Shown here in pieces: positions 24,100 through 36,354 of a stretch of 64,000 nucleotides of DNA (the first letter of the stretch is position 1; each line of letters starts with the position of its first letter). A program made the translations under genes and the position numbers. The notes under the pieces were generated by a model. The model made no database searches and was not told where the DNA came from. It was given only the letters and a program-made list of their open reading frames with translations. The stretch is from Funneliformis mosseae (taxonomy: Eukaryota; Glomeromycota; Glomeromycetes; Glomerales; Glomeraceae), in assembly GCA_910592005.1 (NCBI GenBank), contig CAJVPP010000010.1, positions 1-64,000 on the forward strand, in the 5' to 3' direction.

Positions 24100-25330
24100 T
24101 CTGAGATAAGGCATCCGCATTTTCATAGTGTTTTTCTTTTCTATATTTTACCTTATAGCTATATTCTTATAAGATTAGTCTTCATCTCATTATCCTTTTA
24201 TTTTCAGTTAATTTTGATTCAGCATTTAATAACCATTGTAATGCTATATGGTCAGTGATAATTGTAAATCTACTTCCAAAGATGTAATGTCTAAAATATT
24301 TTACTGCCTACACAATAGCTAAACATTCTTGTTCTATTGTGTTATAATTCTTTTCAGCTGAATTCAGAGTTCTACTAGCATATATGATCACATGCTCTTT
24401 TCCATCATCTCCTTTTTAAGATAATACTATGCCTAAACTAATCTGAGAAGCGTCAGTATAAAGAATGAAAGGTTTATTAAAATCTGGATACATGAAAATA
24501 GGTGCTGTTATCAATTTTTCTTTCAATATATCAAACACTCTTTACCTTTTATCATTCTATATATAACTTTTCTCTTTTTCTATCAGTTTATACAATGGAG
24601 CTGATATCTTTGAAAAATCCTTGATGAACCTTTAATAGTAAGAAGCTAATCCTAGAAAAGCTCTTAATTCTATTAAATTTCTTGGTCTAGGATAATTGAT
24701 AACCTTTTCAATTTTTGAAGGATCAGGTTGAATTCCTTCCTCATTAATCACATGTTTTAAGAACTTTATTTCATTGGTACAAAAGTGACATTTGTCTGAT
24801 TAATTCTCAAATTAGCTTTTCTAATTTGATCAAAAACTAATTGTAAGTGTTGTAAATATTCCTGAAATGTTTTTGAGTGAATGTTTAGATCATCCATATA
24901 AACCTTAACAAACTTTTGTTTCTTTTTTTTGAAAAATAGTATCCATTGTTCTTTGAAAAGTAACTGGAGCATTACATAATCCAAATAGCATTACTGTGAA
25001 CACATACAATCCTTCGCTAGTAATGAAAGCAGTTTTCTCTACATCTTCTGATCGAATTTTTATTTGCCAAAACCCTGAAAATAGATCTAAAGATGTGAAC
25101 CAACAAGAGCCTTGAAGTGAGTCCAATAACTCATCTATTCATGGTAATGGATAATTATTTTTCCTCGTGATTATGTTAAGTTCTTTGTAGTTAATACACA
25201 TCCACATCTAACTATTTTTCTTTTTGACTAAAACTATAGGTGCAGACCAAGGACTATTAGATAGTCGAATTATTCCTTATTCTAACATTTCATCTATTTC
25301 TAATGCTATCCATTCCTTTTCTTTTGGAGA
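24100..25330 (-). pseudogene. Gypsy B reverse transcriptase / RNase H (decayed)
   Basis: Reverse transcriptase motifs: FTSLDLFSGFWQIKI, VMLFGLCNAPVTFQRTMD and VKVYMDDLNIHSKTF (catalytic YMDD, about 24890-24910). The frame shifts at the T-run around 24923-24931, splitting the domain into two overlapping frames. RNase H shows [50 protein letters not shown] and HYENADALSQ. Several stops are present. Confidence 0.85.
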
Positions 25331-25760
25331 TATTGCATATGGTCTTTTTTTTATAGAATGCACATCTTCTGTGATGATTGCATGTTAAGAAATATTGGTT
25401 TGTGTTAATTCTGACTTCTCATTGGCAAATAAATCTTCATTCTTCTCTAGTAATTGTTATAGTTACTGCTGCTGATCTTTTGTTAAATTTCCTATTAGTG
25501 TTTCTTTTTCTTTTGATATTTTTATCAGTTTATCGCTTGCTTCAATTTATGCTTTATTAATTGAAACAGCTATTTAATATTTCTATAGGCCCTGATGTAA
25601 TACTTTACAATATGAATAATCTTCTTCTTTTGATAATATTTTACACAAGCATCGTCCTGGTCCTTTCCAATACTTATTAGTCCTAAGGAGTTTAAGTTTG
25701 CTGAATTCTAAAAATTCAGCTGATTGTTGATGGTTGTCATATTGTTGTCAAAAGATACGT

Positions 25761-26324
25761 TCAGATAGTGTTAAGGTTTTTATATATTTCTTCAATTTCT
25801 AAATCATCATATTTTTCTTCAACAAAATCTATAAGAATAAATACTTTTGGATTGATCTTGGAAAAGTACATGATTGGAACAATATCAGTTTCATTATTTT
25901 GTTTGATTATCATAATTTGTTTACTTGTATCAATAATAGCCTTTGCTTGTATAGTTATCCAATCATTTCCAAGTAGAACATTATATCTAAAGGATTCAGT
26001 AACTATGATTTCAAACTTTCCTATTTTTATACTTACTTTTAACATTTTTCCTAAAGGTGCTATCCTTGCTTCTATAATACTAATTATTTGTATATTTGTA
26101 GATACTTCAATATCCTTATGCACAGAATCTAAGAAACTTTTAATGATGATATATTTCACAGCTCCTGTATCAATCATCACATTAATTTTCCTTTCAAAAA
26201 CTTCAGCTTCAGCAAAATATGCATCCTGGGGTTTATGTTCCTCCCATTGAGCTTGAGCGATCATTCTAGATATCTCTAAATTTTCTAATATCTTTTGAAA
26301 ATATTTAACATGTATTAAAGTCAT
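25761..26324 (-). pseudogene. Gypsy B aspartic protease domain
   Basis: An open frame of 187 codons. The retropepsin active site reads VMIDTGAVKYIIIKSFL (DTG), and the second hallmark LLGNDWITI lies near residue 118. This piece is still open, but the element around it is broken, so it is listed as part of a dead polyprotein. It is separated from the Nudix frame by a stop and a short gap. Confidence 0.8.
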
Positions 26325-26372
26325 TTCTTTTCTTTTACATTTTCCTTCATATTCTTCAAAGGTATTTAGGAT

Positions 26373-26987
26373 CTATGAACTTTGCTTATCCAGTTCAGTG
26401 TTTCTGAGGGTTGTGTTCATATTTACTTTGGTGATATAGATGTCGCAATTAAATCCAGAATCATTAAAAATAAGTTTTGGTATATCATTTTTAATAATTA
26501 ATCCTATTTTTTCTTCTGTTTCTCTAATAACTGCTTCGATTGAATACTCATTTTCTTCAATTTTTCCACCAGGAACTTGCCAGAGGTTATATATTTTCTT
26601 ATGTTTGTTGATCCTTTTTGATAGGAATATTCCAACATCATTATAGATAATATTCATCACATAGCCTAGGTTATGAGGCTTGTTAGATTTGTTATTTTTA
26701 GATATAATTGGCTTCCTGTTATCCTGTTGCTTTAAAATCTTTTGAACTTTAAGATTCTTTTTTCTTGTAATCATATAACTATGATGGTCAACATCATTAA
26801 AATTACAAACTAAACATGGAGTATCATATCCTTGGAAAATGTGCCAATACTCAACTAACTCATCATCATCTGGGAGCTTGTTAATAATAATATATTCATT
26901 CTCATAATCTTTCTTTTTAAATTCTCTAATTTCTTCTAATAGATTATTCCATTTTATTTGCTTTCTTAGAGGGTTTGAATTATTCAC
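26373..26987 (-). pseudogene. Nudix hydrolase domain inside gypsy B
   Basis: A 204-codon open frame. Residues about 108-190 form a Nudix fold: GYVMNIIYNDVGIFLSKR, then NLWQVPGGKIEENE and the box tail AVIRETEEKIGL (residues 139-163). The box follows G-x5-E-x7-RE-x2-E-x-x-G but has Lys where the second Glu of the EE pair should be (residue 160). This is a GAA-to-AAA type change at a metal ligand, so this copy is probably inactive. Residues 56-72 hold a Cys/His cluster (CLVCNFNDVDHH) that could bind zinc. Nudix enzymes hydrolyse nucleoside diphosphates linked to another group, for example oxidised dNTPs or caps. It lies between a Gag-type zinc knuckle and the protease, on the same strand, so it belongs to the element rather than being a host gene. 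Which substrate it used cannot be told. Confidence 0.8.
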
Positions 26988-27139
26988 ACTCTTATTTCCT
27001 AAAGGTGTGTCTACTAGTTTAAATGATTGATAGAGGAATTTATTTGCTGATTTTCTTCTGAGGATTGCCTGTTATTTTGCTAGTTATTTCTATTTCTATT
27101 ATTGTAATTACCATTTTCATTTTAATTGTTATTTTGACT

Positions 27140-27187
27140 TGATCAATAATTCTTTGCTAAATGACTAGTTTTATTATAGTTATAGCA
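27140..27187 (-). pseudogene. Gag zinc-knuckle remnant of gypsy B
   Basis: The minus strand reads ICYNYNKTSHLAKN, a CCHC knuckle in which the second Cys has become Tyr. It is out of frame with the Nudix frame, with stops between. Upstream (27215-27290) is a Lys-rich run from a polypyrimidine tract. Confidence 0.6.
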
Positions 27188-27290
27188 TATCTTTGTATTA
27201 TTATTATTGTTATTACTACTATTATTTCTTTTTCTTTTCTTTTACTTTTACTTTTTTTTTTTCTTTTTTTTTTTTTTTTTCTATTATTGA

Positions 27291-30200
27291 TTTAAATATT
27301 ACTTACTCACTTTCATTTTTTAAATTTTATAGTTTTGATTTTTTTAGTTTTTCTTTATAAAATATTTTTTAAGTTTTTTTTTTATAAATAAGAATTCTAT
27401 GTAAAAAATATCAGTATTCTTCCTTTTGTGTTTGGTTAGGTTTTAGATAGAATTCTTTATGTAGATTAGAAATTAATCATGTTATATTAAAATGCTTTTT
27501 CTTCTTCTTTATTAATAGTAAAATTTATTTTTTATGTGATAAGTGAGTCTACCAAAGAGGATAATAATGGCAGTTAATTCAAACAATTTAAAATATAGTA
27601 ATAAAAGGTAATGATAGTTTAAAATTATTATTTTTTAAATATTATATCTTAATTCTGTTTGTTTATTTTTAAATTTAAATAAACTTATCATGGTATTGCA
27701 TTATTAAACTAAAAAAAAAAGTTTTAAAATACTGTCAAAAGAAAATACTATAAATTTTAGATAAAATTTTTTTTCAAAAATATTATTTAATACTTTTTAC
27801 ATTATAATTAGTTAAAATACAAGACATAAAAACATATTGTTAAAATTTCTTCTCTGTAATTTTATCAATTATTATACTGAATACTATAATATCAAATAAT
27901 TTGTTTTAAATTTTTTCTTGAATATTATTTAATATTGTCTCTAAAAATTTATATTAAAAAATAAAATTTATATATCTAATCATATCATCAAAAGATTTGA
28001 TAAATCTAATTTCTTTATTAATTCAATAATAGAAGATAAAAGTCTGAAAGGCAAATTTTTTTTTGTAAAAAAATAAACAGTTCACATTATATTAATAATA
28101 TAATTTGTATTTATATTAAAAGAAACAAGCTTTTTTTGTAATAATTTTATTTATATTTTTATACTTTCTAATTTTTCTATATCATTATGATCTTTAATAT
28201 TTATATATTTTTTAATTGCTGATTTTTTAAAATATTTATCATTTTTTCTGTAATCAACTTATTTTTTTCTTATACCATATATATAAAGTATAATACATTT
28301 TTTTTTTATTTTCATTATAATGTAATCAAGATAATTTAATTAACTATTTAAGTTTAAATATTTTACTATTATTTATATAAAATATTTAATATTTTTGTTA
28401 GAATTATCTTCATATTAAAAATTGATCATTTTGAAATAAATTTTTTTACATTTAAATTCATATTGTAATAATAATATTATAAAATAAGATAAAAAATTAA
28501 AAAAAAAAATTATTATAATTTATTTGTGATACAAAAAATAACTGAAAATATTTTTCAATTTTAATTATATATTCTAGTTAAAAAACTAATTTTTAGAATT
28601 TTTATATTTCAAATTTATTTTTCACACTATTTTAAATAAATTTTTTTTTAGTTCATATTTTTTAAATAAATATTGTTGATAATTTTAAAATCTTTAAAAT
28701 TAGATTTTAAAAATAATTCAAATCATAATAAAATTACATATTTTCTTATTGTTACATTTAAAAATAATATGCAAAATGATTTGTAAAAATTAAAAAAAAA
28801 AAATGATTAATTTTGTATAATAGTAAAAGGATTTGCATTTGTATTACTAAACTAATTAGATAAATAATCTGCATTTCTTATTTTTCAAATTTAATAATTA
28901 TCATTTAATTTATTTATTTTATTTAAACTATTTTATCCATTTTTATTATTTTATTCATTTATATTATTTTATATATTTTATCTATTTTCTTTACTTTATT
29001 TATTTTATTGTTATTAATAAGTATTTTTATATAAATAGGATTAGTTTTATAGGAAATATAGAGAAAGTAGAACTTGTCTTGTAGTAAATTTTTAAGGAAT
29101 AAATTGTTTAGTACAGATGTGCTAATAGTAGTAGTACTAGTCTTTTATTTGTTAAATAATTAATTGCACGTATTACACCCACTTGTCTCATTTATTTCTA
29201 TTTTTTATATTTTGTATCTGTATTTTTAATCTTTTGTGTGAAGGAAACCTTCTGCTAAACTGTAATATTGCAGGTGATTTGCTCATGATCTAAAGAATTA
29301 ACATAACATTATAATGAATAATACAATTAGTTAAAATTAATTTTATTTTTAATAGATTTATTAATTACTTGTTTAATATTATTTATTGTGTTAATTCTAA
29401 TTTTTTAAAAGAGTATTTTAATATTACTAAAATATTTATCTGGTAAAAATTTGTGTGTTCTAGAACTATAAAATTTACTTTAATAATTTTATATATTCCT
29501 ATTATTATTAATCAAGATCAGAAAAATAAAGAAATATTATTCTTATTTTAATATATATAATTATTATAAGTAACTTTTAAATATTATTTTTTTTATTAAA
29601 TTTATTCAATATATTAAAAATAAAATTGATTATTATATTAACATCTTTTTTTACAATTTTATGTAAAAATTCATTTTTACTAATAATATAATTTAACTGT
29701 TATACAAGAGATTATTTCTTTTATATGAGCTATAAAAACAGTTTTGAAATATATTTGACTAATTTGCTGAAGTGAAAAAAAGTCAAAATATTTTATATTA
29801 AATTATAATAAATATAAGTAATATTTATATATATTACTAATTATAATATTATAATTATATTAATTTTGTTCCTTTTTTACTTTATCTTTAATTTTAATCC
29901 TATTTGAATTTTTTTATCAAAATTTTTTATATATTAAATTTTTTTAATATTTTATAAATATTATATAAATCTGTAATTAACGTTATAAATTTATATGTAG
30001 AGTAAAATTCTTTTAAAATTTAACAAAACTTTTATATAATATATAGATGTATATTTATCTAATTCTTTATATATTATAATAAAATTTCTATAAATTTTAA
30101 TAAAATAATTGTTAAAGAGTCTGTTTATATATAATGATTTAGTGAGAGAAATCTATAAATATTTGTATAATTATTAATAAAATTATAAACTTTTGTAGTT

Positions 30201-30395
30201 AATTTTTGATTTAAAATAATATGAAGATAATACTTTAAAAAAATTTTTATATTTTCATAATATCATTCTATTAATCTTTAAATTAATAAATAATGTTTAA
30301 TAACTTTTAAAGTTTTATTTTTAATACTAATAAAATAAGATTTTTAAATTAGAAAATATTAGATTAAATTAATAATTAAAAAGTTTTTTTCTTAA
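27291..30395. other. AT-rich gene desert, first part
   Basis: No open frame or RNA gene. The only less AT-rich piece is about 29040-29300, which could be an LTR remnant, but no partner copy was found. Confidence 0.5.
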
Positions 30396-30520
30396 TTAAA
30401 GATGTTCTCTATAATTATTTTTAAATTTCAATTGAGTTATAACTTAATTGCATCATAAAAAAATTTAATTGTATTATAAGTTATAAATTAATTGCGTTAT
30501 TTTTTTAATTGCGATGATTA
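30396..30520. mobile_element. Short MITE copy (AAAGATRGTC family)
   Basis: Starts AAAGATGTTCTCTATAATT and contains TTTCAATTGAGTTATAACTT, matching 49016-49143 over its length. The right end is blurred by an ATT run. No coding capacity. Confidence 0.6.
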
Positions 30521-31542
30521 TTATTATTATTATTAAAGAAAGCTAATAATTATCTTATTAAAACAAATTTCAATTATTTTTTAATAAACTTTTAAATTTT
30601 AAATATCTTACAAGAAAAGCTTTAAATCTAACTTCTTTAAATATTTTTTTTTTATTATAAGTATAGTTAGATAAAACAAAAAATTGTTTTAAATTATAAG
30701 TAATTTTTTGTATAAATTTATTATTTTTATATTATTCTAAAATAATATTGTCAAAAGAAAAAATAAATTTTTTTTTTTATTTTTTTTATTATTAATATTA
30801 TTAAAGTTAAATATATTTATATAAAATAAAAAATATGTATTATATTCAAATATAAATTGATTTTCATATTACTTTTTATTCTATGTAATTTTTATTAAAT
30901 TTTTAATTTCCATTTTTTTAAAAAAATAAATATTTCTTAAAGGTTTCTTTTTACTAATTATAACTTAAATATTAAAGAAGAATTAATTAAAAATTTAAAA
31001 TAGATATGATATATATAATAGAATATTAATAGAATTTTGAAATTAGATTAAAAATTAGAAATTAAAAATAAGAAATTAGAAATAAGACAAGTAAAAAATT
31101 GAAAATTAGAAGAATAATCTAAAGAATTAATTAATATTAAATTATTATAAGTAGGAATAGAATTTTATCTTATAAAAATAGATATTATTAGTTTAGATAA
31201 TAAAATTATATAATATTTACTATAGGATTAATAAAGAATTTTAGATATAAAAAAATATATTTGATATTATATTTACTTACTAATTTAATTATTATATTAT
31301 ATTATTTAAAAATAATAATAATAAATAAAATAAATTATTAATTAGAATAATATAAAAAAGAAAAATATAAAGAAATTTTTAAAAGAAAATTATATAAAAA
31401 ATAAAGAAAGGATTAAAAATAATCAGACAAAAATCTAAAATAAAATTAAAAAAAAATAAAAATAAAGAAATATATTATAAGATAAAAATTATAAAAAAAA
31501 AAATAATGAAGAAAAATAATAAAAAACAATAATAAAAAATAA
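30521..31542. other. AT-rich non-coding stretch
   Basis: Simple A/T sequence with purine-rich AAAATTAGAAATTAAAAATA-like repeats at about 31040-31110. Nothing else seen. Confidence 0.5.
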
Positions 31543-31822
31543 TACAGTCAACTCTCTATAAATGCATTTCTTTTAAGACTAGATATAAGGGTATATTTAA
31601 AGAGAGGGTGTATTTTAGAATATATATAAATCTATATAATACTAATCTAAAATTAAGGTAATACAAAAAATTTATAATAAACTATATAAAATTTTTTTTA
31701 TAAAGAATGCATTTACAGAGAGTATATATATATAAAAAATGTGCATTTAGCATTAAAGCTCAAGTTGTAACTAGATAAAAAGATACATTTATAAAAAGCA
31801 TATTTATAAAGAGTTGACTGTA
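31543..31822. mobile_element. pogo/Tc1-type MITE, 280 bp
   Basis: Left end TACAGTCAACTCTCTATAAA; right end, as reverse complement, TACAGTCAACTCTTTATAAA. Both continue with similar ATGCATTT / ATATGCTTTT words, and the TA ends fit a TA target duplication. Internal GCATTTATAAAG words are repeated. No ORF. Confidence 0.8.
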
Positions 31823-34800
31823 TAAAAAATAATAATAATAAAAGATAATAAAGAAGAATAATAAAGAATAATAAAGAATAATAATAATAAAAAATAATGA
31901 AGTATAATAATAACTAATAATAATAATAAAAAATAATAAAAAATAAAAATATAAAAAATAATAATAAAGAAAGATATAATTGAAGAGATAAAAGAAAATA
32001 AATTATATTTAAAGAATAATTTATCAAAATAATATAAAAAGTAATTAAAAAAGTATATAAAATAATAAAAAGAAATGAATAAAGAAAAATAAAGATATAA
32101 TAATAAAGAAAAGAAATATATTATATATAAAGAAAGATTTAATAAATTATAAATAAATAAAAATATAATATAAAAGAAGAAAAAAGTAATACAATAAATA
32201 TATAAATTTTTAAATAATTAAAAATTAATTTATAAAACAGATTCTCATAATAACCAGTAGTAAAAATATATTAAATAATACAGTTTTTGTTAAAAGTATC
32301 AAATTCAAAATATTATATATTTGTAAAATATAAGTTTTAACAATTATAATATATATATTATACCTATAGATTTATATACTATTTTTTATTTAAAAAGAAT
32401 AATTTAAATTAATTAAGATTATATTCACAAATATTAAAATGATTAAGTTACTATTGTGAATACTATTATGTTTAATTTTAAATTCTTAAAGTTTATAAAG
32501 TAATTACAATTAATTTTTTTATTTTAAAAACTACTATTAATATTATAAATTACTAAAATAATTAGATCATTACATATTATTTGGTTAAGATAATTAAACT
32601 TTAAGAATTTTACTACTAAATTTGAATAAAAATCTTATTTTAACTATAGTAATTTATATTAAACTATTTTTACTAAAATCGTTTATGTAAAATTTTATTT
32701 TATTAATAGTTGTTAAAATTTTTATAAGATCAAGATTTTTAAATAATAAAGTGATTATTATACTTATATTATTAAATCATTTAAAAATCTAATTTTATAA
32801 TGCAATTTATTATCACTAGTAATTCTAATTTCTTAAATTAATTTAATTTATTAATTACTAGTTAATTACCTTTTACAAAATAAGAGCTTTTACTATTTAA
32901 AAATATAAAATAGTATCTATTATAGACTTATTAGCAAATTTTGTTAATTTTTAATTTCATTTACATTTATATATTTTTAAATTCAATATTTAGATATAAT
33001 TAATATTAATTGATAGATTAATTAACTAATTTTAGCAATTATATATAATAATGCATTAAATTTAAATAAAATATTAAAAAAAATTTCTATAAGTTTAAAT
33101 AAACAAAATTTTTATATATATTAATTTATATACTACATATTTAGTTACAAATAAAATTTATATAAGAATTATATTATTTTATATTTTAGTTGAGACCTAA
33201 ACTTAGTATTGTATATTTTTAATATCTGCAACTTAAGATATTATAAATATATTTACATTTATTTTATTCTTTTATAATTGTAAAATTTATAAAAATATAT
33301 ATATTTATACGTAATTATACACTAAATATTTTTATTAATTATTAAAATAAATTATTATATAAAATTTTAAGAAACTAGCATTTTTTTTGAACATTATTTT
33401 GTAATAATACTATTAATTAAAAATAATATTGTAATATTGTAATATTTATTATAATATTACAATTAGTTGCAATATTATTTGTTACCTATTGTAATTAAAT
33501 AATACATCATTTTTAGTCTAAACTTATGATTATTAGAGATAGTAAATTATAAGGTTATTTACTATTTTTAAATAATCTTTGATTATTTTGACTTAAAATT
33601 TATAATAAAAATAATATTATTTGAGATTATTTTAAAGTTATTTTAAGGTCACTTATCAACATTAATAATTATTACAGTATAACTTATAATAGAAGTCCAG
33701 TTATTATTAATTAAACTAAAAATACTGATATAAGGTTATTTACCTAAACTCATTTTGGATTTAGTAAAATATCTAAACTTTAGCTAATTTTTTATAGGCT
33801 TTAATATAGTTTTACATTTTTATAAGTTTTAATATAATTTTATCTTTTTAAAATTTTGTAAATTTTATCTTTTATTATTTAAATGACTTGTAAAACCTCT
33901 AAGTTTTATTCAGAAATCTTATACTAATATAAATTTTATATACTATTAGAATATTAATATATATTATATAATATATTAAGAGATAGAGATGTTTATATTA
34001 TAATTAAAAATAAAAATAATATAATTCAAAATTATAAAATTTAATAATTTAATTAATATAAATAGTTTTAAACTTAATATATTTTTTTTTTATTAAAGTA
34101 TTAAAGTAATATTTTAAAATTATTAAATAAAAAAGTTTTTTTTAATAAAATATAAAATTAAAATAGTAAAATTATTATACAAAGTTATATTTGAGTATAA
34201 TAAATCTACTATAAGATTATTAGTCCAAAATAAAATGTAAGATTATATATAATAAAAAAATGGTTTAATATTTACCCACTCAATAATTAAGTCAATACTA
34301 ATTAGCTTTTATAATTACATAAAATTCTAGATAAAACAAATATCAGGGTGAATATTATTTAGTTATTATTTTAGACTTAATAAAAGTTTCTGTTTCTTAG
34401 TAATTATTAATTTTTAATTTTATAATATATTAAAAATTAATTAAAGTATTTTTTTAAGTTTTAAAAATATAATCATTTAAAACAAATTGATAAATTATAA
34501 TTTTAATTAAAAAAAAAAATATATATATATTTTATAATTAATTTAAATGTTAATCAATTTTTATTTTTTGTGGTTGTTTTAAAATTGCAAGCAAATTTGT
34601 TTATAATAACTAAAGAAGCTAATAAAATATTTGTTATTAATTATTTAATATAAAATAAATAAAGTTTGTTTAGATTAAATATTTATATTTAATTAAAAAT
34701 TTAAATATTTAATATTTATGAAATAAATTATTATAAGAATTTTTGTTTATTTATTTAATAAAATATTTAAATAATATCTTAAAGTAAAAAATAAAATATT

Positions 34801-35339
34801 AAATTATATTTTAATAATTATTTAAGCTAAACTATAAAATTAATATATAAATATATTTATAAATTATTTTTTAAACATTATTTAATTTAATTTAAGTATT
34901 AAAATTGTATTATAAAATCTTAATTAAATTTATTATAATATTTTATTGGTAAAAATTTTTAAATATAATAAAATTACATAGGTATTTTATGAAATCTACT
35001 AAAAAAATAAAATTTACTTTATATGTAAAATATGAATTTTTATAGCAAAATATGTTTAGATTTAATTTATTACAAAATGCTTATATTAAATTACATATAA
35101 TTTAAATAAAGTAAAATAATATAAATATTTTATTAAATAATATATATAATTTAAAGTAAAATATTTTAAATATAATTATAATGTGATTTTTAATTTATTA
35201 AATATATTAATAATTCTTATTGTATTAAAATTTTATTATTAAAATTAGTAAAAACGGTTAAAAAAGCTTTTGCTTTTTTAATTATTATAGTTTTACGTTT
35301 AATTTGCATATTACAGTACATTGTTACCTTTTGTTAAAT
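31823..35339. other. AT-rich gene desert, second part
   Basis: Long purine-rich (A/G) simple sequence 31823-32230, then plain AT-rich sequence. Small inverted repeats occur (for example TTGTAATATT / AATATTACAA at 33427-33470). No gene. Confidence 0.5.
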
Positions 35340-35460
35340 AATAATACCGATGCTGGTGGTATTTTGTGAAACCTTGACTATGCCTTTAATACTCGAACCT
35401 GAGCATCCCCACCACACAAAATCTAAACGCTGGTTTTACCCGGAAGATTAATCTCTCTTG
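35340..35460 (-). repeat. GC-richer island at the desert edge, LTR-like
   Basis: On the minus strand the island reads TGTGGTGGGGATGCTCAGGT and onward through GGTTTCACAAAATACCACC to GGTAACA at about 35325. The TGT...ACA form resembles an LTR beginning, and GTGTGGGGAT-like words recur at 52600-52650. I checked it as a tRNA because of GGTTCGAGT, but no cloverleaf forms. Identity uncertain. Confidence 0.3.
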
Positions 35461-35488
35461 AAGTAACTCCTCATTTTTTTTCAATTTC

Positions 35489-35521
<33 letters not shown>

Positions 35522-36230
35522 ATTTCTTCCTTTTTCCAAAACTCAAAGTTTTACTTTATTTTGTATAAATTTATAATCGAAGAAATATTTTTTTTTTTCC
35601 TTTTTTTTTTTATTTTTGATTACACCATATAATAGTTATAAAAATATTTCATATAGCTTAATCACAGTTGCTTTTACCTATTTTTTAAACACGATTTATT
35701 AAATTTATTTATTCTGCCAGCAAACTGACTTGTGCAATATTCAGTTTCGCTTTATTCATAAATTTAGTGTAATTACATTATAAACTTAGAACCTAGCAGA
35801 ACTAACGACCCCGAAAAAAAATTATTAGTACGTCGGGAAATTTTGTCAAGACATACTCAGCCAACTTGCGAGTCTTTTCATTTTTTCAGAGATTTATTGC
35901 TTTTAGACTCCCTTCCTTTGCAATATATTTGTTAGACATAAACTGAATAACTAACTAAAAATATCTTCAAATATAAAATTTTCTTTTTGAGGAGACGATT
36001 GGAAGAGAGAATTGGAGCGTTGAGGTGAATCATTAATTTATTATTATTAGTAACATTTGCAAATAGAAATTTAAATCATTTTTTTATAAGAATAGAGAAT
36101 TAATTTTGTTAGTGTGGTTCCGGTTCTGTTGGTTCCTTTGCGTTCATATTGCAAAGTTTATTAAACCTTAGCAACTTCGGATCCATACAAGGCAAGAAAT
36201 AGTTCTTGAAACTGGATAAAAAATTGAAAC

Positions 36231-36233
<3 letters not shown>
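35461..36233. promoter_or_regulatory. Upstream region of the vasculin-like gene
   Basis: Contains a run of 30 T (35491-35520) and moderately GC-richer DNA from 35690 on. No clear TATA box close to the start codon; the nearest sequence is the poly(A) run below. Confidence 0.4.

Positions 36234-36310
<77 letters not shown>
36234..36310 (+). repeat. Homopolymer of 77 A
   Basis: An uninterrupted run of 77 A, followed by TAAAATAAAATAAAATAAAA, ending about 20 bases before the start codon of the vasculin-like gene. Confidence 0.95.
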
Positions 36311-36312
<2 letters not shown>

Positions 36313-36354
36313 AAATAAAATAAAATAAAAAAAAATTAGTAGCACAATACTCCA

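Larger units (their letters stand above)
22463..27290 (-). mobile_element. Ty3/gypsy retrotransposon B carrying a Nudix domain
   Basis: Minus-strand order: Gag zinc knuckle (about 27187-27140), Nudix hydrolase domain (26987-26373), aspartic protease (26324-25761), reverse transcriptase (about 25330-24640), RNase H (about 24560-24100), integrase (24030-about 22920) and a C-terminal tail (to 22463). The capsid part of gag upstream of 27,290 is not recognisable, and no LTR pair could be defined. Stops and frameshifts make the copy inactive. Confidence 0.85.

Noticed and set aside
25768..26250. 160-codon plus-strand ORF resembling a membrane protein
   Set aside because: Shadow of the gypsy B protease on the opposite strand.
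35340..35420. Possible tRNA on the minus strand (GGTTCGAGT resembles a T-loop)
   Set aside because: The T stem, anticodon stem and acceptor stem do not pair; no A box at the right distance.
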